From assembly GCA_963931865.1 (NCBI GenBank), contig OZ007514.1, positions 7,170,646 through 7,234,645 on the forward strand: a DNA stretch of 64,000 nt, written 5' to 3'. The notes under the pieces were generated by a model. It did no database searches, was not told the origin of the DNA, and saw nothing but the letters and a program-made list of their open reading frames with translations. Source of the stretch: Axinella damicornis. Its lineage: Eukaryota; Porifera; Demospongiae; Axinellida; Axinellidae. Shown here piece by piece: positions 51,886 through 63,165 of the stretch. The position numbers and the translations under genes were made by a program. The stretch's first letter is position 1. The number at the start of each line of letters is the position of its first letter.

Positions 51886-53034
51886 GAGAGGATACATTGA
51901 GGGTTCAGATGCTTGGTTAGAGGAGTTTGCTGGAGCTGGCAATGATGGGAAAATGGCTCTGATGGTTGGGTAGAAGGGTTGTAGGCTTGGATGGGATGGT
52001 AGCGGAGAACCGTTTGGATTGGCAGAAGTACTGAGCTAGATGGCGGCAGAGGAGGAAGGGGCTAGTGTTCTAAATCCAAACCCCGTACCTCTTGAACCCC
52101 CTGAGCCACACTAACAGTATCACTTTCCACTCATTTTTAAGTTATAGACTCACCTACAGCATATATCCCACTGTGTATCTGGGTCTGGCGTCCAGAGTCG
52201 CATTCCCGGACCAGCTGCATTCCCATACCATGAAATTGGAACGGCGAGCGTTGATGTGTTTGCTGACGTGTGCCACGTGGGCATTAATTTGTGCATAGAC
52301 GATCTATGATTTGTGTGTATATCTATCTGTGATCGATCGTGAGTGAGTGAACGCACATCATGCCGAGGGATGTCAAGTCGTATATAGCCAGTAAGACGTC
52401 TGAGACCAGTGATGTAGAGCTTGCTCAACAGTGGGCTGAAATCGAAGACCTCTACTCCAAGAGGTATTTAGGTATTTATTCCATATTCTGAGTGTAGTAG
52501 CAGTGTTTGAGTTATTCCGGTCTCAAAATGTCATAGGCACCTCGCAGGCCAAACTAGGGTTGGAGGGAATGCCCCCCCCCCCCCCCCCCCCCAGACATTA
52601 GGCCAAGCCAAGTTGATTCATTGTTTCTCATCAGCCACTAGGTATGGGTCAGCGTCCATTATTGATATGTATGTGTGTGGTTCTGAAAGCCACAGTGACA
52701 GTTAAAGTGGCCAGTAATCAACTTTTGCTAGCCTTTTTGAGTAGCGGATTGTCTCCCTATCCGTGAATAATGTCCAACCAGGGTGGGGGGAGTGACTAAT
52801 AGACCCAGCTGACATCATCATTTCTAAACAAAGATGGAAAACTGCCGCCATGTTGGTGTACCTGGAGATAGCATCTACTATAGCGATCTTGGTGATCGCA
52901 CATGATCCCTGCTTCTAGTATGTGGCAAAATAGGATTGCTACGTATGTAGGCTAGTCCAAGTTGTGTAAATGCTTACCCGTGATGGAGGGCATGTGTTGA
53001 TCGGTACTGCATATGCTGCCAGTATAATATTATA
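51886..53034. other. No recognised gene; includes C21 run
   Basis: A 21-base C run at 52,572-52,592. Open frames at 52,092-52,428 have no motifs. Confidence 0.45.
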
Positions 53035-53227
53035 GATTACAAATAGCTTGGCTCACTTCGCTCGCTCAGCTACTTCTCCCTCGTTCACGAGGTTCAGTAA
53101 ATAAATTAAAGTACGAAGGTCGCGCATCACTATAGTCTAGTCCCGCCCCACAAACATCCCGCTTCCGTCATGCACAGACATACAGACACACAGACACACA
53201 GACACACATTAAAATCTTAATGTATTG
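53035..53227. mobile_element. VNTR-bearing dispersed element, short copy 2
   Basis: This copy goes directly from the AGCTACTTCTCCCTCGTTC head to the ACGAGGTTCAGTAAATAAAT tail, so the whole minisatellite section is missing. It ends with CACAGACACA repeats and TTAAAATCTTAATGTATTGA. Confidence 0.8.
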
Positions 53228-53463
53228 ATGGTATGCCAAGATGGCGGCATGAATTTTAGTGTGCAGAAATGGCACGGAAAAGTGATGCAAATGCAATGGG
53301 CCTATACACCTACAGTCACAGTGGCGACCGCACTTTTGAGCCTGTATACTGAGGAAGGTGTGGAGTCTCTACGCATCCTCATACAAATACAGGTCAAAGG
53401 GCAAAGTGTGGCTGTAGTCTGTGGTCAAAGGCTGAAATACAGTGAAAGCTTGTCAAGGTTTTG

Positions 53464-54060
53464 TCTAACCTCGAATCCAGGTGCAGAAGAGGGGAGGGAG
53501 TGCCTGGTATCCAGTGTTTGTGCATGCGCTTAATTTCCGACATTCTGGGAATCCCGGATAATACTGTGGTTTGATGACGTCAGATACATGTTCGTAACCG
53601 TATCATGATCGTGTTCTGTCAATAATGGCGACTTTACGCAAGACATAGACCAGGCTGTTTTGTACCTCCAGCGACTTGGATGCACAGTGATGACGCTCGA
53701 ACCCGAGCAGAGGGCATCTTTGAAGTGAGTGTACGAAGAAACTCTGGCTACGCGCTGGTTTTGGTAAGTCATTGTGTTGTACCGTTCGTGTTCGAGGTTA
53801 AGCTTGCCCGAGATGACGATGTTCGAGGTGAAGCTTGCCCGAGATGACGATGTAGTCATTGTAGACTCACGATGACAGACCAAGTTCCAGAGTGAAAGCT
53901 GCGATCATGTCTTTGAGACGTCATTGTTCACACGCGGAACGTTTTGCGACATATATGCATACTGTAAATCCACATTAAATCCACAATTGAGCGCATGCAC
54001 AAACAGTGGATACTAGGTGCTCTCTCCCCCTCCTCTGCACCTGGGTTCGAGGCTAGGTTT
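53464..54060. mobile_element. Inverted-repeat element, about 62-bp arms
   Basis: The left end (TCTAACCTCGAATCCAGGTG, then a GGTATCCAGTGTTTGTGCA block) is inverted at the right end (GCACAAACAGTGGATACTAGG, then CTGGGTTCGAGGCTAG). Termini resemble TA-GCCTCG. Interior: TTCGAGGT(T/G)AAGCTTGCCCG is tandemly duplicated at 53,793-53,850. Partial relatives occur at about 54,168-54,240 and 54,661-54,736. Confidence 0.78.
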
Positions 54061-55560
54061 TGTCCAGCAGTCGTGGTTATAGGGTTGATGGGAGTGACCA
54101 ACCCAGACCATCCTTAGTGATACCACATATTGTATTAGCCGGGTCCCGCCCCACCTGAGAAGGAAACGGCCTGGTATCCACTGTTTGCGCATGCACTTGA
54201 TTTCCCAGAGATCTTGGGAAAATTGTGGACTACCGTGTGATATCCGTACAACCACAATGTCAAAATTGTGTACCACTGCTATGGTCTGTGCGGCTTTCCT
54301 GAGCAATGACAGAGTTCGACGATTAAGCGCTATCCTATGACCTTCAGTGGCTAAGTACTCTTGTATGTGTCTCCAGCCGTAACAGGTAGCCTACATTTCG
54401 ACCGTTTGCACAAAGAAATACGATTTTACAAGGCGTACTGACAGAGTTTGAAATGTCTGTGTGCTATGAAGGATTACCGTTCGTCATGGACTGTAAGTTA
54501 GTAAGAATTGCTAGCAATCCAGGGCACAATAGTGCTATATAGTTGTCGTGTAGTTCTGGTGATATGCGATCTATCTCGTTCTGGTAGAGCATCACAGTAT
54601 CGGCGTACGGCCATGTCCTGCGTCATATGCCCCTCCCCCTTCCTCTTGGCCTAGGTAGTTACGTGCATGCGCTAACAGTGGATATATACCAGCCCCTTTC
54701 TTTTTCGTGCAGGGCGTAGCATGGGTACGAGGCTAATACTGTATAAAGCCATGGTCTACTTGTTGTTGGTCTTGTGGCTGTAGCAAACACTTAATCTTCA
54801 CGGTCATAGGTCAAGGGTCTAGGCCCTGTTGGTCATTGACTGAAGTAGCTTATTGGTGACTCACAGTCTTATCACAGTTTCGGCCCTGTGGTCTCATCTG
54901 GAGAGGGGGCAAGGACGTAGGTCATTTGTCATCCCAATTCAGTGGGAAGTTCTGCCATATTACTGAATTCATGCTGTTTACTCACTGTACGTTGTGAGAT
55001 ACTCCAATGGGTATGTCTGTATAGTGGTACACATGGTCTGCCCAGTGTATTAGCTCGCGCACCAACCAAATAAATATCAGTACTTTGAAACGAACATTTC
55101 GACCACTATACAGTGGCCCTCATCAGTGATTTCTCACTGATGAGGGCCACTGTATAATATTTATTCACATGCGTAGTCTCATGCCCAGCCATCCACGTGC
55201 GCCCCATGGAGAGCGTCTGGTAGTTTGAGTGAGTCACTAACACTGTTCTCATCTGGAATATAGGATGGCCAATGAATATTGTGGTGCATGCGATGTGGGT
55301 TATGTTACCAATCAATCACAAATTGAAAACAGCTCGTGAGGACTTCATTGTTGGTTCATGACCCCCCTTCTATGAACATTTAAGCCGCGATCACGTGATG
55401 GCTACCGAAGCCACACCTTCTTCTAGCTCCTCCTTTACTTGATCCTAGCGGCACCCCTGGCCTGCTGGTGAGGAGACGGTGCCGAACGAGGAGCACAGAC
55501 CAGTCCTGGTAACGAACTGATAGTGTTGATCTCAAATATCTGAGGCCATCGACATGGATT
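54061..55560. other. No gene; one perfect hairpin
   Basis: At about 55,107-55,157, TATACAGTGGCCCTCATCAG and its inverse flank the loop TGATTTCTCA, a perfect stem of more than 20 bp. Elsewhere only fragments of the 53.46-kb element were seen. Confidence 0.55.
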
Positions 55561-55579
55561 TGGTGAGGTGGGTGTAATG

Positions 55580-56120
55580 GCGGCTAAATAGAAGCCTCAC
55601 TTCCTATGTCTTGTGGAGACTCACCTCAATGCGGACCCTGATAACAGTGTTGCTCAGCAGGATATATACGTAGTACATGTAAAGACAAGGGCCGACAGAA
55701 CTAAACATGGTGGAGGGGTCATCATCATGGCCAGGGAAGATATACTATGTGACAACTACCCCACAGAGAAATATATGTTCGGGAGAAAGCTGATTATGTG
55801 CAGTAGACATTCCTGGAAGTGGAAGTAGTACTGCTTGCCTGGTCTGTGTGTATAGCCAGCCCTCCACTTCAGCCACCACTGACAGAGCAACTTGAGCTCC
55901 TCTATGGGGACGATGAACAGCAAGCTCTGATAGTTGGCAACTTCATAGCACGCGAGGAAGAATGGCTGAAATCAACCACAACTGATGCTGGAGGTAGAGC
56001 TAGCTATACGAGAGTTTTGGGATCTAGAGGTCTGCTCCAACTGGTGACAAGACCCGGATGTATACCAGAGGCGAGGTGATCTTAGACCTGGTTATTGGAC
56101 CATAATTATGAAGCAAACAT
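55580..56120 (+). pseudogene. Non-LTR retrotransposon endonuclease fragment
   Basis: Successive plus-strand frames encode parts of an APE-type endonuclease: PHFLCLVETHLNADPDN, then KHGGGVIIMAREDI, a frameshift near 55,810, ALIVGNFIAREEEWLKST, GSRGLLQLVTRPG and, in another frame, GEVILDLVIGP. The V-ET-H-L, GGG-V, GNF (usually GDFN) and LDLVI motifs in this order match CR1- or RTE-like LINEs. The His/Asp catalytic C-terminus and the reverse transcriptase are absent. It is a dead fragment. Confidence 0.65.
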
Positions 56121-58009
56121 TTCTCACCTTCCTTGCTGTGGTTTGTTGGACCACATAGTTAGATGAGTGGTTTACAGGAATACATGTGCACAAGAGGCCT
56201 GTTTTGATAGACCAGTGGTACATGGTCTGTCAACACAGGCCTGGAGTGGGTTTCCTGTAAACAATGAAATTGGCATCATCTAAGTTGCTTAATGGAATAA
56301 GTAATTGCATGAGTGCAAGCGCTATACACGTTGAATATTGGCATCGAGCCCGAGGGCGAGTGCCAATATTATGACGTACAGTGTATGTCTAAATAGAGAC
56401 ATTTCTGAGGGCGTAGGCCTTAGGGTAGTTAGTAAAGCCTCCAAGTTTGAAGCCTAAAGAATATTTAGTTTGGCAGTTAGAGGCCACCAAAAATAGCACT
56501 TTTCCTATATGTTACATATGGTTGGGGGGTAACCTAACCCCCCAACCACATATGAGAAAGTGCCTCAGTGACCATGTAACTCAAGCCACCTGACATTCTC
56601 CGCCATTGGGCATGGACATCTGGGCATTAAACTGTATGGTACACGTGTAGACAAATCGGAACGTGCAACCATGTGGTATCACTGGCCGCATTTAACCCGG
56701 TCGTCTGAGGTACTGGTACCACTGTTTCCTAGAGCATAAGTACCGACACTTCAATTTCAAAATTGTGTATTTGAGCGGTACTGATTGCAAGGGGTACTTA
56801 TAATCATGTGGTATTTTGCAACGAGGTATTTCCACCTCAGTGCTGCCTGCAGGGTTGTGCCTACATGGAAATTGCCTGCATGGGCACCTCTGCATACTCT
56901 CAGTCACAATTTTTTAAATCGTCGTTTGAGCTCCATGCGTGGACGAATGTGGAAGATTTGTCAAGGGCCTAGGGCTAGAATGAAACGTCTCACCAGCCAA
57001 TGGAGCCGCCTGTCTTTTCTACCAAAAGGCAGAGATGATTTGCTGATCCATCAGGTGAGTTTCAAGCTTTATACTCTGGTCAGCCCAACCTGACCGCCAC
57101 GGTGCCTTGTGCGTAGCCACACATGGTCGTCAGATTATTGACTTACAGATTGTCTTAGAGCTGCCACACTAAGCAAATAACAGGTACAGTATCGTACATA
57201 TATAACTCCTTACAATGGCCTATGAATCCATCTCTCAACTTTTCTGGGGGCGTTCTCCCAGGCCCCTCTAGTTGTCTACGTGTGCACACCTTTTTATGCC
57301 ACTCAAATAGCAAGGGAAAGTAGATCGATGCTACACTTGACATGTGTGGGTTTTGCTCGGGTACTTGTAGTTTCTGCAGGTGCCACTATTCAACCTGCAT
57401 TGTATTGAATGCTGAACTGCCACTTAAAGTGCAGAGTAGTAAGGGAATGCTCATTTCCAAGTGGCAAGTAATCGTTCTCTGGTGGGCTTTAATAAAGATA
57501 CCAATGGTGAAGCTATGTACATATAGTTCTTTTAGTTTGGTAGTCGCGTTTCCTATAGTAGTACATAGCTGTCTGCATCTTTCTCCTCTGTATATCATGC
57601 AGGTACTTGTAACTATTGTTATGGCTACTGTCATTTTGACCACACAGCCGTGATCGCTGTCGTTCATTGACACGCTTACATGGTAAAACATGCCTCCCCC
57701 TTCTTTTCCTAGTCTACTAGCCTAGTAGACTAGGAAAAGAAGGGGGAGAGGGGGATGAAGCCCTGACTATCATTCCTGTTTGTTGCGCTCATGTCATATA
57801 TGTCTACGTTTTTACACAGGTTATGGCATCAGCTGACTGGGCGCGTGATGCTGTTTGTGAAGCATGAAAGCTTTCAGCCTGGAGGTCTTCTTGAGGTGAG
57901 ATACATGTATATCATTGTTGAGTTGGTACATGTACGTATGAACTCCCAAGCCATTCGGCTTTGTTGTACTGCCATTCGTCCTGGTTATAGTTATGTCGAT
58001 CTTGTAATA
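56121..58009. other. No firm gene; two strong hairpins
   Basis: Hairpin 1 at about 56,510-56,555: CATATGGTTGGGGGGT and its inverse around AACCT. Hairpin 2 at about 57,695-57,745: CCCTTCTTTTCCTAGTCTAC and its inverse with almost no loop. A basic open frame at about 56,900-57,055 (NRRLSSMRGRMWKICQGPRA) ends near CAG|GTGAG and could be an exon, but I do not recognise it. Confidence 0.45.
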
Positions 58010-58290
58010 CAGTTGTCCTGTTTGCAAACTGTTTGGCCAGCTTATAAACCGTTTATCCTGCTTGTAAACCCTTCAGCCAGTTGATATACCGTTCATCGTG
58101 CTTGTAAACCAATTATCCAGGTCTGCCAGTTAATAAATGGGTCGGCCAGTTAATACACCGTTTGGCCTAGTTTTTTGAATGAGACATTCTTCCATGTGTT
58201 TATTGAAAACAGGCCAGCCGAATATCAAACCGGATGTTGATGCCTCCCCCCCGTTTATAAACTGGGGGCCCGTTTATAAACCGGTCAGGT
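58010..58290. repeat. Degenerate minisatellite, about 24-bp units
   Basis: Units of (G/C)CTTGTAAACC(G/C)TTTGGCCAG type repeat with substitutions from about 58,010 to 58,170. Similar TTATAAAC(T/C)GG motifs extend to 58,285. Confidence 0.65.
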
Positions 58291-58431
58291 TTTCAATTGG
58301 TTCACAACACATGGCATGTATTGTATGTGCCGAAGTACGTGTACTGTATCTGGCTGCATTGCCTGCCTGTTGTACTGCTAGAGTCTGGTCATGCACTTCT
58401 GAGTTAGTGTTGGGAAGAAGGACTGGGAAAA

Positions 58432-59001
58432 ACAAGTGACGTCTATGCATGTGGGGTGGAGGGATAGACAGTAAGAATGCTGCCATGTACAAGTGACGTC
58501 TATGCATGTGGGGTGGAGGGATAGACAGTAAGAATGCTGCCATGTACAAGTGACGTCTATGCATGTGGGGTGGAGGGATGGACAGTAAGAATGCTACCAT
58601 GTACAAGTGACGTCTATGCATGTGGGGTGGAGGGATGGACAGTAAGAATGCTACCATGTACAAGTGACGTCTATGCATGTGGGGTGGAGGGATGGACAGT
58701 AAGGATGCTGCCATGTACAAGTGACGTCTATGCATGTGGGGTGGAGGGATGGACAGTAAGAATGCTACCATGTACAAGTGACGTCTATGCATGTGGGGTG
58801 GAGGGATGGACAGTAAGAATGCTACCATGTACAAGTGACGTCTATGCATGTGGGGTGGAGGGATGGACAGTAAGAATGCTACCATGTACAAGTGACGTCT
58901 ATGCATGTGGGGTGGAGGGATGGACAGTAAGAATGCTACCATGTACAAGTGACGTCTATGCATGTGGGGTGGAGGGATGGACAGTAAGAATGCTGCCATG
59001 T
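58432..59001. repeat. Minisatellite, 10 x 57 bp
   Basis: Exactly ten units of 57 bp starting ACAAGTGACGTCTATGCATG and continuing with TGGGGTGGAGGGATGGACAG. Variants are confined to a few positions (GGATAGAC/GGATGGAC, GCTGCC/GCTACC). Each unit holds TGACGTCT, one base from a CRE half-site palindrome. Since 57 = 3 x 19, both strands keep long open frames with 19-residue repeats, but nothing else suggests translation. Confidence 0.95.
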
Positions 59002-59130
59002 ACAAAGCAGTACTGTATGTTGTCTTGAAAATACCATGAGCCTTGAGCCCTATGTGCGAAATCTCTGTGAAGATTTATCCTTGCTCTTACCTACATGGAT
59101 TCCCCAGTCACTCATGTACTTTCAGTAATG

Positions 59131-59915
59131 GGTACAAGTAGCTTCGCTCACTTCGCTCGCTCAGCTACTTCTCCCTCGTTCGTCTACGTGAGTAATCCGG
59201 CGCCGGACAGCTGTCTGTGCAGAGCTGCTGCTCCCGGTTTGCATCTGCTTTAGCTGCTGCACCCCAATTGCGTCCGCTTCAGCCGACTGCATCGATCCGC
59301 TTAAACTGCTGCTCCCCGTTTGCATGCATCCGCTTCAGCTGCTGCTCCCTGGTTGCGTCCGTTTCATCTGCTGCTCACCGCTTGCGTCCACTTCAGCTGC
59401 TGCTCCCTGGTTGCGTCCGTTTCATCTGCTGCTCACCGCTTGCGTCCACTTCAGCTGCTGCTCCCCGGCTTCAACTGCTCCCCGATTGCGTCCCCTTCAA
59501 CTGCTCCCCGATTGCGTCCCCTTCAACTGCTCCCCGATTGCGTTCGCTTCAACTGCTGCTCCCCAATTGCGTCCACTTCGGCTGCTGCTCCCCGATTGCG
59601 TCAGCTTCAACTGCTCCCCGATCACATCCACTTCGGCTGCTCCCTGACTGCGTCTGCTTCAACTGCTGCTCCCCGATTGCGTCCGCTTCAACTGCTACTC
59701 CCCGACTGCGTCCGTTTCGACTGCTGCTCCGTGACTGCATCTGCTTGTAGCCCCGGCCAGCTGTTCCAGCCCACCTCGAACATTCTTCGCTGAGTTCGGG
59801 GGTCAGTAAATTGAGGTCACACGTCACTAGTCTAATCCCGCTCCACGAACATCCCACTTCCGTCACGCACGCGCACACGCACACACACGTTAAAATCTTA
59901 ATATTGTACTGATAG
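59131..59915. mobile_element. VNTR-bearing dispersed element, long copy 3
   Basis: Head ACAAGTAGCTTCGCTCACTTC, then CCGGACAGCTGTCTGTGCAG. About 18 units of the 20-30-bp minisatellite (CTGCTCCCCGATTGCGTCC and variants) follow, with some units duplicated as larger blocks (59,338-59,400 against 59,398-59,460). Tail GAGTTCGGGGGTCAGTAAAT..TTAAAATCTTAAT. Overlapping Leu/Cys-rich ORFs reflect the repeats only. Confidence 0.85.
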
Positions 59916-61000
59916 CACAATCAATGAAAAATCTTACCTCTAAGTTCATAATTTTAGCATTTTATGGGGAGCAAATCATTTATGTCTGCTTTACCATCCG
60001 TTGCAGTTTTACCAAAACTTCCTCTCTGACTTTGAACACAAGTGAGTTGTAGCAAATTTTCCGTGAGATGTCCAATGCTCTAACTGCAGTGCACATTATA
60101 ACAGTCGGCCATCAGCCATATTCTGTGATATGGCCGTCCACTGACTGTTCTGCGCTGACAAATTGGCCTGTCAATTGAATGCATGCAGTGGGAAGTCTCA
60201 CAGTGAACGTAGTGGGAGCCTACTTTACGTATTCATAGTTCTGATTATGTATTCAATGGAGTTTAATAGCATGTTAAACGTAGTTAACATAGGAGCGCAG
60301 TGCGGGCTGGGCGGGGTGGTTATTGAGGGGTGGGGCATGAGCCTGCCCCCGGGCCCCCAAGTGATTAAGTTCACGCATGCGCAGTTATTGGCTTTGTTCT
60401 GTCCTCGTGCCCAGCCGAGCTGTTTGCGTGCTTGTCTGTGAGTGTGGATTTCCAGTGCTAGTGCCATTTAATATTGATCCCCTCCCACCCTTCCCAAATT
60501 TGGCTGTCAGATCTTTGGTTCGTTGGTCTACCCCAGCTCTCCACTGAGGCTGGCCTACTTGATTGCCAGCTTTTTGTGAACGGCGTGTAGGTAGCTTGCT
60601 TGGGCAGGGTTATTATTTCTGGTTAATAATAATGGTTAATTGACCCCAAAGGCAATTAACTCCAAAGTTGTACCCTGCACTTGAGTGAGGGGCAAGCTAC
60701 TGCCACGCCTCCTGCCACCTCTCTTTTAACTCTTGAGGCACACAGGTTAAAATGAGTGTTTCTGGGCGACATATGTTAACAGCTGGGTAAGTATAATATT
60801 ATTCATGAAGCAGCCTAACCAAAACCCATAATTACGTAATGGATCTTAAGTACAGTGCTTCAGTAGACAATGTTTCGACAGTTTTCACCCCTGAGCCTTG
60901 ACTCAATCAGCTGGAAATCGACTCACAGGGAAACGTGGGTTTCTGTAAAAGACCGAGCACTTCAAGATTCAGCTGCGGAATGGCTGAAACCAAAAGCGCA
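59916..61000. other. No recognised gene
   Basis: ATTAT-rich sequence and a GC-rich patch at 60,295-60,360 were seen. No ORF has motifs. Confidence 0.45.
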
Positions 61001-61565
61001 TAAGTAGGTCGTGCCTCCCGGAGTAAGAGCGTGTAACTTCAATAGGCGCCCGCAGTGCGGGCAGAATACTTGAGTTGTACTAAAAATAGAACATCTGGTT
61101 GCACCTGAAGCCGTACGGCGGTAATTGTGAACGCATTAGCGAAGATCGAAGTGGCCAGCAATTCGGCTCCGGCTGAGCTTATTTGAACCTATAACCCACC
61201 GTGGCGATTGCTGCTGATGTCAACGTCCTCCACCTCCAGCCTCAGGTAAGCACATCCACACAATAACCATTGTTGTGACTATTTGTGTAGACTAGGTTAT
61301 AGCCTCGTACCGCTGGGTACGAGGCTACCTAGGTTAGCCTTCAGCACAGCGGTAGAGCGTTCTCTGGTAGCTGTCGCTGTCGCTTCCTGCTGTCACTTGG
61401 CAGAACTACACAGCTGTGCACAACAACACAGAATAATGACCAAAGAATCACTACAAGAGTGTTTGGATGTGCTATAGGTATTTTTAGTACAACTCATGTA
61501 TTTTGCCCGGTTTGAATTTTCAGGAAGTTACACGCTCTTACTCCGCGCGACCTAGCTTACTTATG
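61001..61565. mobile_element. Inverted-repeat element with about 88-bp arms
   Basis: The left arm (61,001-61,090: TAAGTAGGTCGTGCC, GGAGTAAGAGCGTGTAACTTC, TGAGTTGTACTAAAAATA) is inverted at 61,477-61,565. The arms differ by a replaced segment in the middle. Nested inside is the 24-bp GCCTCG palindrome at 61,302-61,325. No transposase. Confidence 0.8.
61302..61325. mobile_element. Minimal GCCTCG palindrome, 24 bp
   Basis: GCCTCGTACC and GGTACGAGGC are perfect inverted halves around GCTG, flanked by TA on both sides. It is the shortest form of the family and could be an end-to-end remnant. Confidence 0.7.
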
Positions 61566-62054
61566 CACTCTTGCTGAATGAATGGCAATAGTCTCCCGGG
61601 CCCGATGGTCCCCACACGCGCTGCAAACATCTGGCCTGCGAGACTGGGATGATCCTAGGATGTGAGCAACTCCCCCCCCCCCCCCCCCCCCCCCTTCCCA
61701 CATGTCCAAGTAGCTCAGGGTTCCCAAGCATCACCTCCATCCCGGGATAATGGCTCCAAGTTATAGGGCTCATGACAACAACAGCTGCTAGTACACTGAG
61801 TGGTTTCCACATAGCCAGGCCTTTCTTGGTGTCAATCAATATTCAACCCTCGTTCATTTCAGTAACCATCACTTCTTTCCCTGGCAGGATCAATCCCCTT
61901 TCCTTTGTGGAGATCGTTCTAATCATCACAGAACAGATAACAGGTGATACATATAATGTGCTGTGGTTTCTGTTGTTACCCTCTTCCCTGCATGCTCGAA
62001 GCAATCGGTTCTGTCTATCTGTCTGTCTGCCTGTCATGTCTCTCTAGATAATTG
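61566..62054. other. No gene; C23 run
   Basis: A 23-base C run at 61,672-61,694. ORFs on both strands (61,561-62,047) show no recognisable domain. Confidence 0.45.
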
Positions 62055-62605
62055 GAACAAGTAGCTTTGCTCGCTCAGCTATTTCCCCCTCGTTCACCTG
62101 CATGAGTAATCCGGTGCCGGACAGCTCAGGCTCTGTGCAGAGCTGCTGCTCCCCGATTGCGTCCGCTTCAGCTGCTGCTTGAGCGCTCCCGACGAGATAG
62201 CCGCTCGATCCGCTTCAACTGCTGCTCCCCGTTTGCATCCGCTTCAGCTGCTGCTCGCCGCTTGCGTCCGCTTTCAGCTGCTGCTCTCGATTGCGTCCGT
62301 TTCAACTGCTGCTTCCCGATTGCGTCTGCTTCTCCCCGATTGCATCCGTGTCAACTGCTGCTCCCTGATTGCGTCCGCTTCGGCTGCTGCTCCCTACCAG
62401 CTGTTCTGGAAGATTCCAGCCTTGTCCACTATTCTCGAACATTCTACGCAGAGTTCGAGGTTCAGTAAATAAATTGAAGCAAGGATAATGAAGTACGAAG
62501 GTCGCGTATCACTATAGTCTAGTCCCGCCCCACGAACATCCCACTTCCGTCATGCACAGACAGACAGACACACACACACGTTAAAATCTTAATGTATTGA
62601 TAGCT
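62055..62605. mobile_element. VNTR-bearing dispersed element, copy 4
   Basis: Head ACAAGTAGCTTTGCTCGCTC, then CCGGACAGCTCAGG. Roughly nine minisatellite units follow, and the tail has GAGTTCGAGGTTCAGTAAAT, GTACGAAGGTCGCG, CACACACACACG and TTAAAATCTTAATGTATTGA. Confidence 0.85.
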
Positions 62606-63165
62606 TACTGACATGAAGGCTTTAAGGCTGCCGTAAGTGGCATAAACAACAAACAGTCAATCCAGTGTGCGCCTGCTAGAATTCAGGGCTGTTCTTTTGC
62701 AGTTGATACAGCTGAACATTACACAGAGCGAATTTTTTCTCTGTGTTCCGAGGGGCAACCGCACTCCTGGTAGCCTCCAGTTGGCAACTCGCTGGTACCA
62801 GTACCGCAAGCGAAGCGTTGCAGCTCATTCCAATTAACACACATGTCACGTGATGACCATATGCTCGGTCAATCGATCGATCAATCGAGTCGGTAATGGC
62901 GGTAAACTTATTACAGTGCTCACAACTACGCCAGCGCGGTGAGTTTTGGCATGTTAGTGTCAGTGAACGACAGTGATCACGGCTGTGGGGCCAGAATCCG
63001 TTCGGAAGCGTAAGAGCTGTACTGGCAACGAACGTTGAAGAGAGCGATCGAGCAGCGGTGGCCAACGGCAAGACAAAAGCGCTTGCACCTCTACCACCAA
63101 GGTGAGTTTCAAAGCAAAGCCAGCGATCGCGATCCACAGACCGGAGTTTCGCCGGCAGTCCAAGC
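62606..63165. other. GC-richer stretch, no confirmed gene
   Basis: It contains an imperfect GATCGATCAATCGA motif at 62,873-62,888 and a good donor (CACCAAG|GTGAGT) at 63,101. It could be a promoter plus untranslated first exon on the plus strand. The 171-codon minus-strand frame has no recognised domain. Confidence 0.3.

Noticed and set aside
54720..54783. Signal-peptide-like hydrophobic start (MVYLLLVLWL) downstream of 54.7 kb
   Set aside because: It stops after ten codons with no donor at its end.
58274..59028. 243-codon minus-strand and 164-codon plus-strand frames with 19-residue repeats
   Set aside because: The 57-bp unit is divisible by three, so long frames arise automatically. There is no other coding signal.
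59217..59793. Long Leu/Cys/Pro-rich frames (157-177 codons) on the plus strand
   Set aside because: They lie wholly in the internal minisatellite of a dispersed element. Three overlapping frames are equally open.
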